NCBI RefSeq assembly: GCF_033097525.1
Contig: NZ_CP109907.1
Coordinates: forward strand, 62,001 to 126,000
Length of the DNA stretch: 64,000 nucleotides
Direction: 5' to 3'
Source of the DNA: Sphingobacterium sp. UGAL515B_05
Lineage (GTDB): Bacteria; Bacteroidota; Bacteroidia; Sphingobacteriales; Sphingobacteriaceae
Part shown: positions 37,149 to 45,390 of the stretch, in pieces
Layout of the letters: the number at the start of each line of letters is the position of its first letter
Numbering within the stretch: position 1 is the first letter of the stretch
The notes under the pieces: model-generated
The model's input: only the letters and a program-made list of their open reading frames with translations
Database searches by the model: none
Told to the model about the DNA's origin: nothing
Made by a program: the position numbers and the translations under genes

Positions 37149-37206
37149 TAAATTGCTTTTTATATGCAATATAATTGCAATTATATTGCATATAAAAAGC
37201 AATTTA
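37149..37206. promoter_or_regulatory. 58-bp perfect palindrome overlapping the ABC-operon promoter
   Basis: Every base pairs from TAAATTGC (37149) to GCAATTTA (37206), with the axis between 37177 and 37178. Inside are nested TTGCAAT/ATTGCAA half-sites. It contains the -33 TTG and stops two bases before the -7 element, as expected of a repressor operator. A Fur-family (Zur-like) site is possible but unproven. Confidence 0.85.
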
Positions 37207-37216
37207 TCTAAGTTTG
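37186..37216 (+). promoter_or_regulatory. promoter of the His-rich ABC operon
   Basis: TTG at 37186-37188 and TAAGTTTG at 37209-37216. The -33 lies inside the palindrome. The leader to the ATG at 37242 would be about 22 nt. Confidence 0.65.
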
Positions 37217-37241
37217 AATATATTTTCAATTTCTGATCCTC

Positions 37242-37883
37242 ATGAGCACTCCAATCGTATCGGCTACACAGTTATCATTTCAGTATCCTAATTCAACGCC
37301 AATTGAATTTCCAGATATTCACATCGAGAAAGGTCAGCATACGCTGTTATTAGGGGATTCGGGTTCTGGAAAAACAACATTACTTAATATATTAGGAGGT
37401 TTGTCCCGACCGGAGACAGGTCTGGTCAAAATAAATAACCAAGACCTATCCTTATTATCAAACAGCAAATTGGATCAGTTTCGTGCGCAATATATCGGAT
37501 TTATATTCCAAGAAGCTCACCTCCTAAGAAATTTAACACTTTTGGAAAACATCAAGTTGGCACAGTCTTTAGCAGGAAAAAGAATAGACCTTAATGCAAT
37601 ACATTTCATATTGACGCAACTACAATTAGATCAAAAAAGTGCTGCGTACCCAAACGAATTGAGTCGCGGCCAATTACAACGTGCTGCTATTGCACGCAGC
37701 GTAATCAATAAACCAGCCCTACTTATTGCTGACGAACCAACTGCCGCTCTAGACGATAACAATACCTACAGGGTATTAGAACTGCTATTATCGATAGCTG
37801 ACACTGCAGGGTCGACTTTATTGATAACAACACACGACAAGAGAATAAAAGATCAGTTCTCCAAAATGTACCTTTTAAAATAA
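37242..37883 (+). CDS. ABC transporter ATP-binding protein (LolD/MacB type)
   Basis: A 213-aa ATPase. Walker A is GDSGSGKTT (38-46), Q-loop IFQEAH (88-93), signature LSRGQLQ (140-146; R replaces the usual second Gly), Walker B LLIADEP with E165, and a switch histidine in LITTHD. It fits the MacB/LolD group that works with FtsX-type permeases as mechanotransmitters rather than classical importers. The permease starts 47 bp downstream. Expression is probably controlled by the palindrome just upstream. I infer it powers an envelope process tied to metal supply. Confidence 0.93.
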   Translation: MSTPIVSATQLSFQYPNSTPIEFPDIHIEKGQHTLLLGDSGSGKTTLLNILGGLSRPETGLVKINNQDLSLLSNSKLDQFRAQYIGFIFQEAHLLRNLTLLENIKLAQSLAGKRIDLNAIHFILTQLQLDQKSAAYPNELSRGQLQRAAIARSVINKPALLIADEPTAALDDNNTYRVLELLLSIADTAGSTLLITTHDKRIKDQFSKMYLLK

Positions 37884-37930
37884 TTGTTTTACTTTAATTT
37901 ACGCGTCACCCTTAGTTTTTAGAATTTGTT

Positions 37931-39325
37931 ATGAACACGATACAATTGGTTTGGAAAAATTTAAGTAGGCAGTTTGGCTCGGTCTTTCTAAGCATTCTGT
38001 TAACGGCGTTTGGAATTTCCATCCTTGCCGTGCTTTCAATTACCGGAGAAACTTTTGAAAAGCAGCTTGACAATAACAGTAAAAATATTGATTTGGTTGT
38101 TGGCGCCAAGGGAAGCCCCCTTCAATTGATCTTATCAAGTATTTATCATATTGACAATCCAACCGGCAATATCCCACTGGACGAACTGGAACCATTACGC
38201 CAAAATCCCCTTGTTCAGCTTGCAGTGCCCCTATCTTTAGGTGACAATTTCAAAAGCCATCGCATTGTTGGAACAGATTCATCTTTCTTAGCTATTTATG
38301 AAACAGCAATAACTGAAGGCCGTATCTGGCAAAATAATTTTGAAGTAGTCATTGGTGATCAAGTTGCAAAAAAACAACAGCTCAAAATTGGCGATCAGAT
38401 CCATAGTTCACATGGCTTGAGCAAAGATGGACATCATCATGACGAGCATCCGTTTACCATTGTTGGTATTCTAAAACATAACAATAACGTTACCGATAAT
38501 TTAATACTGACCAATTTAGAAAGTGTTTGGGATGTACATGGCATTGCACATAAACATGAGCATCAAGAAACTGCAGTAGAGAAAGAATTACGCGAACGCC
38601 AAGAAGACCGGGAGGAAACCCTCAAAGCACATCTGCACCATCATGGTGAAGATATTGCAGAAAATTCATCTGCTCCAGCCGAAACGAACGAAAAAGGACA
38701 TCAGGAGCAGGAAGACCATCATGAGCACGCAGAGGAAGGCATGTTTGTGAAGTCAATAGGTGCCGACATGGTAAAGCAGAATGGACTGGAAATAACCGCC
38801 ATTCTACTAAAATATCAATCCCCTGCAGCAATCGGAATTTTGCCAAAATTGATTGATCAGCAAACAGACATGCAGGCCGCATCTCCCGCCATGGAAAGCA
38901 CTCGTCTATTTTCGCTTTTAGGCGTAGGGATAGATTCTTTATCGATACTCGCTTATGTAATTATGTTTATTGCAGGTTTAAGCGTTTTTATCAATTTATA
39001 TAACGCATTAAAGCAACGTAAATACGACCTTGCCATCATGCGTACGCTTGGAGCCTCCAAAGGAAAACTCTTTGCCATTGTGCTTCTTGAAGGACTAACC
39101 ATTACGATTCTTGGTGGGTTAATCGGCCTTATAATGGCACATCTAGCGCTTTACTATATCAGTAATCAGACAAGTCAAAGCGCCGATTTTATAGAGGCCT
39201 TTACACTTCACCCGAAAGAACTCGTTTTCTTGTTTGTTGCTTGTTTAATAGGTATCTTAGCAGCACTTATTCCGGCGATCAAGGCCTACAGGACGAGTAT
39301 TTCTGGAACACTATCAAATAAATAA
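37931..39325 (+). CDS. FtsX-type permease with His-rich periplasmic insert
   Basis: A 464-aa permease. The first membrane helix is at about 17-38 and three more lie at about 334-358, 378-405 and 430-452, the usual MacB/FtsX four-helix plan. The large periplasmic domain (about 39-330) carries 19 histidines between residues 158 and 266, in clusters such as DGHHHDEH, HKHEHQE, HLHHHGED and EDHHEHAEE, plus many acidic residues. Such insertions bind Zn or related metals in other families. Similar ABC/FtsX/DUF3299 loci are, as I recall, Zur-controlled in gammaproteobacteria. The transported substance, if any, is unknown. Confidence 0.9.
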   Translation: MNTIQLVWKNLSRQFGSVFLSILLTAFGISILAVLSITGETFEKQLDNNSKNIDLVVGAKGSPLQLILSSIYHIDNPTGNIPLDELEPLRQNPLVQLAVPLSLGDNFKSHRIVGTDSSFLAIYETAITEGRIWQNNFEVVIGDQVAKKQQLKIGDQIHSSHGLSKDGHHHDEHPFTIVGILKHNNNVTDNLILTNLESVWDVHGIAHKHEHQETAVEKELRERQEDREETLKAHLHHHGEDIAENSSAPAETNEKGHQEQEDHHEHAEEGMFVKSIGADMVKQNGLEITAILLKYQSPAAIGILPKLIDQQTDMQAASPAMESTRLFSLLGVGIDSLSILAYVIMFIAGLSVFINLYNALKQRKYDLAIMRTLGASKGKLFAIVLLEGLTITILGGLIGLIMAHLALYYISNQTSQSADFIEAFTLHPKELVFLFVACLIGILAALIPAIKAYRTSISGTLSNK

Positions 39326-39444
39326 ATTTAACTAAGATCAGACAACGACAAAAAGATCGCAATAAGAAGAGTCGCTTATCCATTAGGCAGGAAAATGGAA
39401 AATTCAGACGAACAGCTTCTCGATACATAACAATAGCATAACAC

Positions 39445-39921
39445 ATGAAAAAAACACTGACAGTATTCTTATTTATAGTATTTTGTACCATACAATCCCA
39501 AGCCCAAATAGGTGGTAATCCGGATGTTCCCGATCATACACCTATGATGAACAAAACTTGGGAAGCAATTGATAAGATGGCTTATAAAGTAACTTATAAT
39601 GGGGCAAAGAAAGTATATACTCCTTTCTATCCCAAAGAACTCAAAGCGCTTGAAAATAAAATTGTTGAATTACCTGGTTATATGGTTCCTCTTCATAGTG
39701 GTCGTAATCATAAAAACTTTATGATGTCTGTATTACCCGTGATGCAATGCCAATTCTGTGGATCCAACGGAATACCACCAATGGTTGAAGTAACATTAAA
39801 GGGCAATGCAATAAAATTCTCTGAGGATCCGATTAAACTAAAAGGAAAAATGATCTTTACCAAAGATCCGCTTAAGGGAAATGCTGAAATTCAGATTGTA
39901 GACGCAGAACCAATAAAATAA
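39445..39921 (+). CDS. exported CxxC protein, DUF3299-like
   Basis: A 158-aa secreted protein; signal peptide cleaved near QSQA/Q (20/21). The mature protein has ELPGYMVPL (about 75-83) and a C102-x-x-C105 motif in QCQFCGSNG, then IPPMVEV. The order pGy-vPl, cysteine loop, PP-x-x-x-V resembles DUF3299, a periplasmic family found next to similar ABC/FtsX pairs; this match is remote and by eye. It is the third gene of the operon, 119 bp after the permease. A metal-binding or chaperone role is inferred. Confidence 0.75.
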   Translation: MKKTLTVFLFIVFCTIQSQAQIGGNPDVPDHTPMMNKTWEAIDKMAYKVTYNGAKKVYTPFYPKELKALENKIVELPGYMVPLHSGRNHKNFMMSVLPVMQCQFCGSNGIPPMVEVTLKGNAIKFSEDPIKLKGKMIFTKDPLKGNAEIQIVDAEPIK

Positions 39922-40006
39922 ACTAGCGTCTATATTAAACCATTAAACGGGCTTTGCAGATCTCTCACAGCCCATTTACTGGGCCAGAGTCGTCTTTTAT
40001 TCCCTA

Positions 40007-40720
40007 TTATCTATTCATTAGGGAAACTTCCATACAAGCTGCTAAAGCAGCTGTTTCCGTCCTTAAGCGCGCTTCTCCCAACGAAATCGGATGAAATCCC
40101 ATCTGTAGTGCCAAATCAATTTCCTCTTCAGAGAAATCTCCTTCCGGACCAATGAGGATAATATAATGCTGGGCAGGCTCCAAAACCTGGTTTAAATACT
40201 TCTTTTCAGCGTCAACACAGTGTGCAATTGCTTTTTGAACACCTTCTTTTGGGATTTCTCTCAAAAACTGTTTAAACGATACGGCTGGATTTAGCTTGGG
40301 AAGATAGGCTTTCAACGATTGTTTCATCGCTGCAACAACCACCTTATTTAGACGATCTAATTTCACCTCTTTTCGCTCAGAATGCTCACAGATAACTGGC
40401 GTTATTTCTTGAATGCCAACCTCAGTCGCCTTCTCCAAAAACCATTCGATGCGATCTATATTCTTCGTTGGACCAACAGCAATATGCAAATGATATTTTG
40501 GTCGCTGAAACTCCTCCTCAACAGTTAAGATCGTGAGAACAGTACGTTTGGGATGAGGGTCAATAATTTGAGCTTCGTACAAACCACCGCGACCGTCTAT
40601 GAGATGTAGGCGATCACCAGTATCCATACGAAGCACACGAATAGCATGTTTACTTTCTTCTTCACTAAGGATAAAATTTTCTAATGAAGGGTTTAAATCC
40701 GGTGTAAAAAATAACTGCAT
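40007..40720 (-). CDS. rsmE: 16S rRNA m3U1498 methyltransferase
   Basis: A 237-aa SPOUT methyltransferase. The N-terminal PUA-like domain (about 15-70; EESKHAIRVLRMDTGD) is followed by the knot with KATEVGI, IGPEGDFSEEEI and LGEARLRTETAAL, the three RsmE signatures. It N3-methylates U1498 in the decoding site of 16S rRNA. It is the last gene of a leftward operon after DedA, ppa and the CorC-like gene, with 17 bp to the latter. Confidence 0.96.
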   Translation of the reverse strand: MQLFFTPDLNPSLENFILSEEESKHAIRVLRMDTGDRLHLIDGRGGLYEAQIIDPHPKRTVLTILTVEEEFQRPKYHLHIAVGPTKNIDRIEWFLEKATEVGIQEITPVICEHSERKEVKLDRLNKVVVAAMKQSLKAYLPKLNPAVSFKQFLREIPKEGVQKAIAHCVDAEKKYLNQVLEPAQHYIILIGPEGDFSEEEIDLALQMGFHPISLGEARLRTETAALAACMEVSLMNR

Positions 40721-40737
40721 GTGCTTTCGTTATTGTT

Positions 40738-42051
40738 TTATTCTTCTGTATCATCATCGGCCGATTCGACCAATTCCAATTTGACAAACTCTATGTTCTG
40801 CTGAGCCTTACGGATAATAGTGAATACGTAACCATATTCTTCTTTACGCTCACCGACTTCAGGAATCTTATCAAAGATTTCGCTCACCAGACCCGACATC
40901 GTATCGTAATCCTGACTCTCGGGTAATTCTATCGGGAGAAATTCATTCACATCATGAATACTAGCGCCTGCATCGACCATATATTCCGTTTCCGAGATAC
41001 GTTCGACAACTGGAGTTTCCTCATCGTATTCATCCTGGATCTCACCAACAAGTTCCTCAACAATATCTTCAAGAGTAACCATACCCGCAGTCCCACCAAA
41101 TTCATCCAGTACAATCGCTAACTGTAGACGCTTTTGCTGGAATTCAGCCATTAGATCATTGATCTTCTTCGTTTCAGGAATGAAATAAGGCTTGCGCATA
41201 ATATTTCTCATGACAACCTCTTTTCCCTTAGCTAACAGGGGTAAAATATCTTTCGTATGGACAATACCAACGATTTGATCAATATTATCCTCATAAATTG
41301 GCAGACGAGAGTACCCTTCTTCAGTCATGGTTTCTATCAGCTCAGAGGCGTCAGCCGTAACCTCCACAGCCACAATTTTGGTACGAGGTACCATAATATT
41401 CTTAACGATACGTTCGTTAAAATCAAATACATTTTTGATCAACTCGTGCTCAGAAATATCCAAAGCACCAGACTCTTTACCTTTATCCAAAAGATATTGC
41501 AACTCTTCAGAAGAGTGCGCAGATTCCCCTTTGGTAACTTCAAATCCCAAAATCTTCAACAGAAAATTAGCGAAACCATTTAAAATCCAAATAAATGGTC
41601 TAAAGATAAAGTAGAAAAATTGCAGTGGAACCGCAATTTTCATTGTTGTTGCAACAGGTTTTTGAATCGCAATTGATTTAGGAGCGAGCTCTCCAAATAC
41701 AATGTGTAACACGGTAATAATCGTAAAAGCCAATACATGACCAGCATTCGTCGCGATTGTACCCGTTAATTCTACACCGAAAAACCCTAGTGCCCCCTGC
41801 ACAATTTGGGTCATTACAGCCTCTCCTACCCAACCTAAGGCCAATGAAGAAAGTGTAATACCCAATTGTGTAGCGGCCAAATAACCATCCAAATGCTCCG
41901 TTATACTTTTGGCTATTGTAGCAACTTTGCTACCTGTTTTTGCCTGAACTTCAATTTGGGAGACTCGGACCTTGACAATAGCAAATTCTGCCGCGACAAA
42001 AAAGCCGTTGGCCAATACTAAAAACAATGTCCAAAATATATCGAGCGCCAT
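40738..42051 (-). CDS. hemolysin C/CorC-family membrane protein (CNNM-CBS)
   Basis: A 437-aa protein. An N-terminal DUF21/CNNM membrane domain (about 1-190) with several hydrophobic helices includes AAEFAIVKVR and SLALGWVGE. Two CBS modules follow (about 205-325; IMVPRTKIVAVE, GIVHTKDILP, LDEFGGTAGMVTLEDIVEELVG split). A CorC_HlyC FAD-like domain closes the protein. Family members influence Mg or Co efflux or are Na-dependent Mg transporters; true haemolytic activity is doubtful. The acidic C-terminus DDDTEE is unremarkable. Operon partner of ppa and DedA. Confidence 0.93.
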   Translation of the reverse strand: MALDIFWTLFLVLANGFFVAAEFAIVKVRVSQIEVQAKTGSKVATIAKSITEHLDGYLAATQLGITLSSLALGWVGEAVMTQIVQGALGFFGVELTGTIATNAGHVLAFTIITVLHIVFGELAPKSIAIQKPVATTMKIAVPLQFFYFIFRPFIWILNGFANFLLKILGFEVTKGESAHSSEELQYLLDKGKESGALDISEHELIKNVFDFNERIVKNIMVPRTKIVAVEVTADASELIETMTEEGYSRLPIYEDNIDQIVGIVHTKDILPLLAKGKEVVMRNIMRKPYFIPETKKINDLMAEFQQKRLQLAIVLDEFGGTAGMVTLEDIVEELVGEIQDEYDEETPVVERISETEYMVDAGASIHDVNEFLPIELPESQDYDTMSGLVSEIFDKIPEVGERKEEYGYVFTIIRKAQQNIEFVKLELVESADDDTEE

Positions 42052-42059
42052 GCTTGGGG

Positions 42060-42602
42060 TTATTTGTTAACAAATTCTTTTTTGTACAACTCAATAGCCT
42101 CGATCAAGATTCTTTGTGCTTCTTCACGTCCCTTTACACCTTCAACAATGACATGCTTCTTTTCAAGTGCTTTATAACTCTCAAAAAATTGTACAATCTC
42201 CTTCATGGTATGCGGAGGTAACTGATCAATATCTTTGATGTAATTAAAAACAGGATCGTTTTTAGCTACCGCAATAATTTTATCATCTTGTTCTCCACCA
42301 TCAACCATATTCATCACACCAATAACCTGTGCTTCAACCAACGTTAATGGTAAAATATCCACTGAACAAATGACCAAAATATCCAAAGGATCTTTGTCGT
42401 CACAATAAGTCTGTGGGATAAAACCATAATTGGCAGGATATACGACAGATGAACTCATCACTCTGTCCAAAAGCAACAAACCAGTTTCTTTGTCTAATTC
42501 ATACTTTCCTTTGGATCCGTTTGTAATCTCAATGATAGCATTTACGGCATTTGGAACATTCTCACCTGGAGAAACCATGTGCCAAGGGTTTTGTTTACTC
42601 AT
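42060..42602 (-). CDS. ppa: inorganic pyrophosphatase
   Basis: A 180-aa family I soluble pyrophosphatase, hydrolysing PPi to two phosphates. The active-site signature is DDKDPLDILVI (about 67-77), with the conserved Glu/Lys of EITNGSKGKYELD and the tyrosine region YPANYGFIPQT. The C-terminal KKHVIVEGVKGR fits. Length is typical. It is 8 bp from both its neighbours (DedA upstream, CorC-like downstream), hence cotranscribed. Mg-dependence may explain the link with the CorC gene. Confidence 0.97.
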   Translation of the reverse strand: MSKQNPWHMVSPGENVPNAVNAIIEITNGSKGKYELDKETGLLLLDRVMSSSVVYPANYGFIPQTYCDDKDPLDILVICSVDILPLTLVEAQVIGVMNMVDGGEQDDKIIAVAKNDPVFNYIKDIDQLPPHTMKEIVQFFESYKALEKKHVIVEGVKGREEAQRILIEAIELYKKEFVNK

Positions 42603-42610
42603 TTTTTAAT

Positions 42611-43261
42611 TTACTGTATATTTTGTTTGTTTCTTTTATCCTTAATACGTTTTTTCAACAACGTTATTGCAATTGGTAAAAATGCGATCACAATCATACC
42701 AACGACAACATATTCTACGTAATGTATAATCCAAGGGAACTCAATACCAAGGAAATATCCAGACAGGGTCAACACTAGTACCCAAATGGCAGCCCCTGCG
42801 ACATTATACAGAACGAACTTCTTAAAATCTAATTTTACTACGCCTGCAAAGATAGGTGCAAAAGTACGAACAATTGGAACAAATCTTCCTATAATTAAAG
42901 CTGTTCCACCATATTTATGGTAAAATTCCTCGGCCATGACCACATATTTCCGCTTAAAGATAAAACTATCTTTTCGCTTAAATAGCATCGGTCCTGCTCG
43001 ATACCCAAACCAATACCCTGTAAAATTCCCTAATACTCCCGCTATAAACAAGCCCAAACAGAGCGTGTATATATTAACGTCAATTTTATTTAATGCGCAA
43101 AATAATCCTGCAAGAAATAATAAATAATCACCAGGTAGAAAAAATCCAAAAAATAGGCCCGTCTCAGCAAATACAATTAAGATAACCAGATAAAACCCGC
43201 CTGAACTTAATAGCTCTTCCGGGTTTAATAATTGTTGAAATGACAACAAAAGTTCATGCAT
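42611..43261 (-). CDS. DedA-family membrane protein
   Basis: A 216-aa inner-membrane protein of the DedA/VTT family. Several hydrophobic helices and the motif FAETGLFFGFFLPGD (about 31-45) with GNFTGYWFGYRAG, then GRFVPIVRTFAPIFAGV (about 122-138), define the family. DedA proteins are linked to undecaprenyl-phosphate or phospholipid flipping and membrane energetics. It leads the four-gene operon with ppa, corC-like and rsmE. A TATATTTG-like -7 lies at 43353-43346 without a clear -33. Confidence 0.93.
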   Translation of the reverse strand: MHELLLSFQQLLNPEELLSSGGFYLVILIVFAETGLFFGFFLPGDYLLFLAGLFCALNKIDVNIYTLCLGLFIAGVLGNFTGYWFGYRAGPMLFKRKDSFIFKRKYVVMAEEFYHKYGGTALIIGRFVPIVRTFAPIFAGVVKLDFKKFVLYNVAGAAIWVLVLTLSGYFLGIEFPWIIHYVEYVVVGMIVIAFLPIAITLLKKRIKDKRNKQNIQ

Positions 43262-43403
43262 AACCTTTAGTAAAAATCAATGTTGCGTTCCTTTTTTAGA
43301 ACAACTCCCACGCTTATCTCTGTACGAATTTGAAACAACAAAGTACAAATATAGCATTCTTCTAAAAAACGATCGTAAATCAAGTGTAATATAATCTTTC
43401 TAA

Positions 43404-43820
43404 TTATTGATTTTGAGCAGTTATACTGACGATAGATTCGCGAATGGTTGTCGAAATCTGATGAAGTTCGTCCTCTGCCAAGCTCAATTTAGGTCCAGCA
43501 AAGTTTAAATCACTAATTTTATTAATCGGCACCAAATGTATATGTGCGTGCGCCACCTCCAAACCAACTACCGCTACACCGACTTTTACACAGGGAATTA
43601 CCTTTTTAATGCCTTGAGCAACAATCTTAGCAAACACCCAAAGTGCCATATATTCATCATCTTCTATATCAAAAATGTAATCGGTCTCTTTCTTAGGAAT
43701 CACAAGAACGTGCCCCTTAGCCAATGGACTGATATCCAAAAAAGCTAGAAAATCATTACTTTCTGCAACTTTGTAAGCTGGGATCTCGCCAGCAACGATT
43801 TTTGAAAAAATTGTCGACAT
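43404..43820 (-). CDS. HIT-family nucleotide hydrolase
   Basis: A 138-aa histidine-triad protein. The catalytic HAHIHLVPI motif (about 104-112) gives the H-x-H-x-H signature, and the N-terminal IFSKIVAGEIPAYKV is typical of the HINT branch. It likely hydrolyses purine nucleoside phosphoramidates or dinucleoside polyphosphates. Length matches. It reads leftward after greA but lies beyond the greA terminator, so separate transcription is likely. Confidence 0.96.
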   Translation of the reverse strand: MSTIFSKIVAGEIPAYKVAESNDFLAFLDISPLAKGHVLVIPKKETDYIFDIEDDEYMALWVFAKIVAQGIKKVIPCVKVGVAVVGLEVAHAHIHLVPINKISDLNFAGPKLSLAEDELHQISTTIRESIVSITAQNQ

Positions 43821-43966
43821 ATTATTCTAATCTTGGAATAAATCTTTTAAACAATAATCAGCAAACAACAGACTTTAAATTGCAAAGCCTCTGGTATGTC
43901 AGCAATTAAAGATTTAATTACCGATTTTTTCATACCCTGTTTTTGTACTGTCCAACAAATATAAAC

Positions 43967-43999
43967 AAAAAAGGTCGCGATTGCTATATCACGACCTTC
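43967..43999 (-). terminator. greA terminator
   Basis: Arms AAGGTCG (43971-43977) and CGACCTT (43992-43998) with a U run leftward. It lies after a further hairpin at 44024-44052. Confidence 0.7.
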
Positions 44000-44023
44000 T
44001 TAATATAAAGTTAATTTGTGGAT

Positions 44024-44052
44024 GTGCGGTTATGGCATACCGCACATAACCG
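44024..44052 (-). other. mutually exclusive hairpins after greA
   Basis: GTGCGGT (44024-44030) can pair with ACCGCAC (44039-44045), or CGGTTATG (44027-44034) with CATAACCG (44045-44052). The two folds overlap, so only one can form. Position is 8-36 bp after the greA stop. Confidence 0.55.
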
Positions 44053-44059
44053 ACATATA

Positions 44060-44533
44060 TTATCTTGAAATCTCTACGATCTCGAATTCAATTTTACCGG
44101 CAGGCACTTCAATAACAGCTGTATCACCTTTCGATTTTCCCAACAAACCCTGGGCAATAGGAGATTTAACTGAAATCTTGCCCGACTTCAAATCTGCTTC
44201 TGACTCCGCCACCAATTGATACGTCATTTCAGCACCATTCTTTTTGTTCTTGATCTTAACAATCGATAAGGCCAAAACTTTAGATGTATCCAATTTAGAC
44301 TCATCAATTAAACGTGCTGTCGCCAATGTATTCTCCAAATTGGCAATTTTAGCTTCGTGAAGCCCCTGAGCTTCTTTAGCAGCATCATACTCTGCATTTT
44401 CTGACAAATCTCCTTTGTCTCTAGCCTCTGCAATAGCATTGGCAATTTTAGACCTTCCTTCCGTCTTCAGATAAGCCAATTCTTCTTTAAGCTTACGCAA
44501 TCCTTCTTCCGTAAAATAAGTTACTTCTGCCAT
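44060..44533 (-). CDS. greA: transcription elongation factor GreA
   Basis: A 157-aa protein that rescues backtracked RNA polymerase by stimulating transcript cleavage. The N-terminal coiled coil (about 1-75) carries the tip acidic pair in RDKGDLSENAEYD (D41/E44 region), and the C-terminal FKBP-like domain has SPIAQGLLGKSKGD. The family is clear. It is monocistronic with its own terminator. Confidence 0.97.
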   Translation of the reverse strand: MAEVTYFTEEGLRKLKEELAYLKTEGRSKIANAIAEARDKGDLSENAEYDAAKEAQGLHEAKIANLENTLATARLIDESKLDTSKVLALSIVKIKNKKNGAEMTYQLVAESEADLKSGKISVKSPIAQGLLGKSKGDTAVIEVPAGKIEFEIVEISR

Positions 44534-44575
44534 AATTTTATCTTTTTTCTTATTTTCTACTTTTTAAAAAAGAAA

Positions 44576-44612
44576 CAAGACCATATTTCCCTCGTCAGGA
44601 AACATGGTCTTG
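44576..44612 (-). terminator. terminator of the kinase/regulator operon
   Basis: A 15-bp stem with one mismatch (CAAGACCAT/ATGGTCTTG outside, TTTCC/GGAAA inside), 65 bp after the response-regulator stop. A U-rich stretch follows leftward. Confidence 0.8.
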
Positions 44613-44676
44613 CTTTGAATCTATACGAAGATAATAATTGTTTTCAACAAAACAAATTCTTACCCGTTAAATAAAA

Positions 44677-45375
44677 TTAAATCTCTTCCTCATCAACAAA
44701 TTTATATCCCAGCCCCCGAACTGTTTGTAAATAATGTGGCTTATCTGGATTTGTTTCGATCTTTTTCCTCAAACGAACCACATGCATATCCAACGTACGT
44801 GTGTTGACATTTGAGCTATAACCCCAAACAACCTCCATTAACTCCTCGCGTGTAATCTCCCGGCCTAGGTTTTGTAAAAAATGAAGCAAAATTCGGTTTT
44901 CCAAAATGGTCAACTCAACTTTCCTTCCATCACGTATTAAGGAATGAATATTCGGATGATGTTCCGTTTGGCCAAATTTATATACTTCGGGACTGTTCTT
45001 CGGTAAGAAAAATTTCACCTTATTATCGATCATAGCAATAAGCACATCCATGTTAAATGGCTTACTAATGTAATCAGTCACACCAAAGCTATAGGCTTCA
45101 ATTTTGTCCACATCTTGAGATTTCGCTGTCATCATGATAATGATGTTCTCAAACCCGGCTTTACGGACATCTTCACAGATTTCGTTGCCTTCTTTTCCTG
45201 GAAGCATCCAATCCAACAAAACCACATCGGGTCTCTTTTCCAAGATCAAACTTTCCGCTTCATTCCCATTTCCACTTTGAATGACCTGATAGCCTTCGGA
45301 TTCCAATCGATGTTTTACCAAGAACCGTAAGTTCTCATCATCTTCAATAACAGCAACAGTGATGTCTTTATTCAT
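44677..45375 (-). CDS. OmpR-family response regulator (pairs with kinase at 45391-47049)
   Basis: A 232-aa regulator. The receiver domain has EDDE (11-14), phosphorylatable D55 in VVLLDWMLPG, MMTAKS and KPFN. The winged-helix DNA-binding part ends in TVRGLGYKFVDEEEI. It follows its kinase by 15 bp and is closed by a strong terminator. Together with the upstream peptidase-like lipoprotein it forms a three-gene signalling operon. Its targets are not evident in the window. Confidence 0.95.
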   Translation of the reverse strand: MNKDITVAVIEDDENLRFLVKHRLESEGYQVIQSGNGNEAESLILEKRPDVVLLDWMLPGKEGNEICEDVRKAGFENIIIMMTAKSQDVDKIEAYSFGVTDYISKPFNMDVLIAMIDNKVKFFLPKNSPEVYKFGQTEHHPNIHSLIRDGRKVELTILENRILLHFLQNLGREITREELMEVVWGYSSNVNTRTLDMHVVRLRKKIETNPDKPHYLQTVRGLGYKFVDEEEI

Positions 45376-45390
45376 ATTTAAATTTATTTT

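Noticed and set aside
37242..39325. Reading the ABC/FtsX pair as a MacB macrolide exporter
   Set aside because: No MacA-type adaptor or TolC gene nearby; the His-rich insert and exported CxxC protein fit a metal-linked system better.
39947..39975. Terminator after the exported CxxC protein
   Set aside because: Stem GGGCT/AGCCC is short, interrupted, and lacks a U run.
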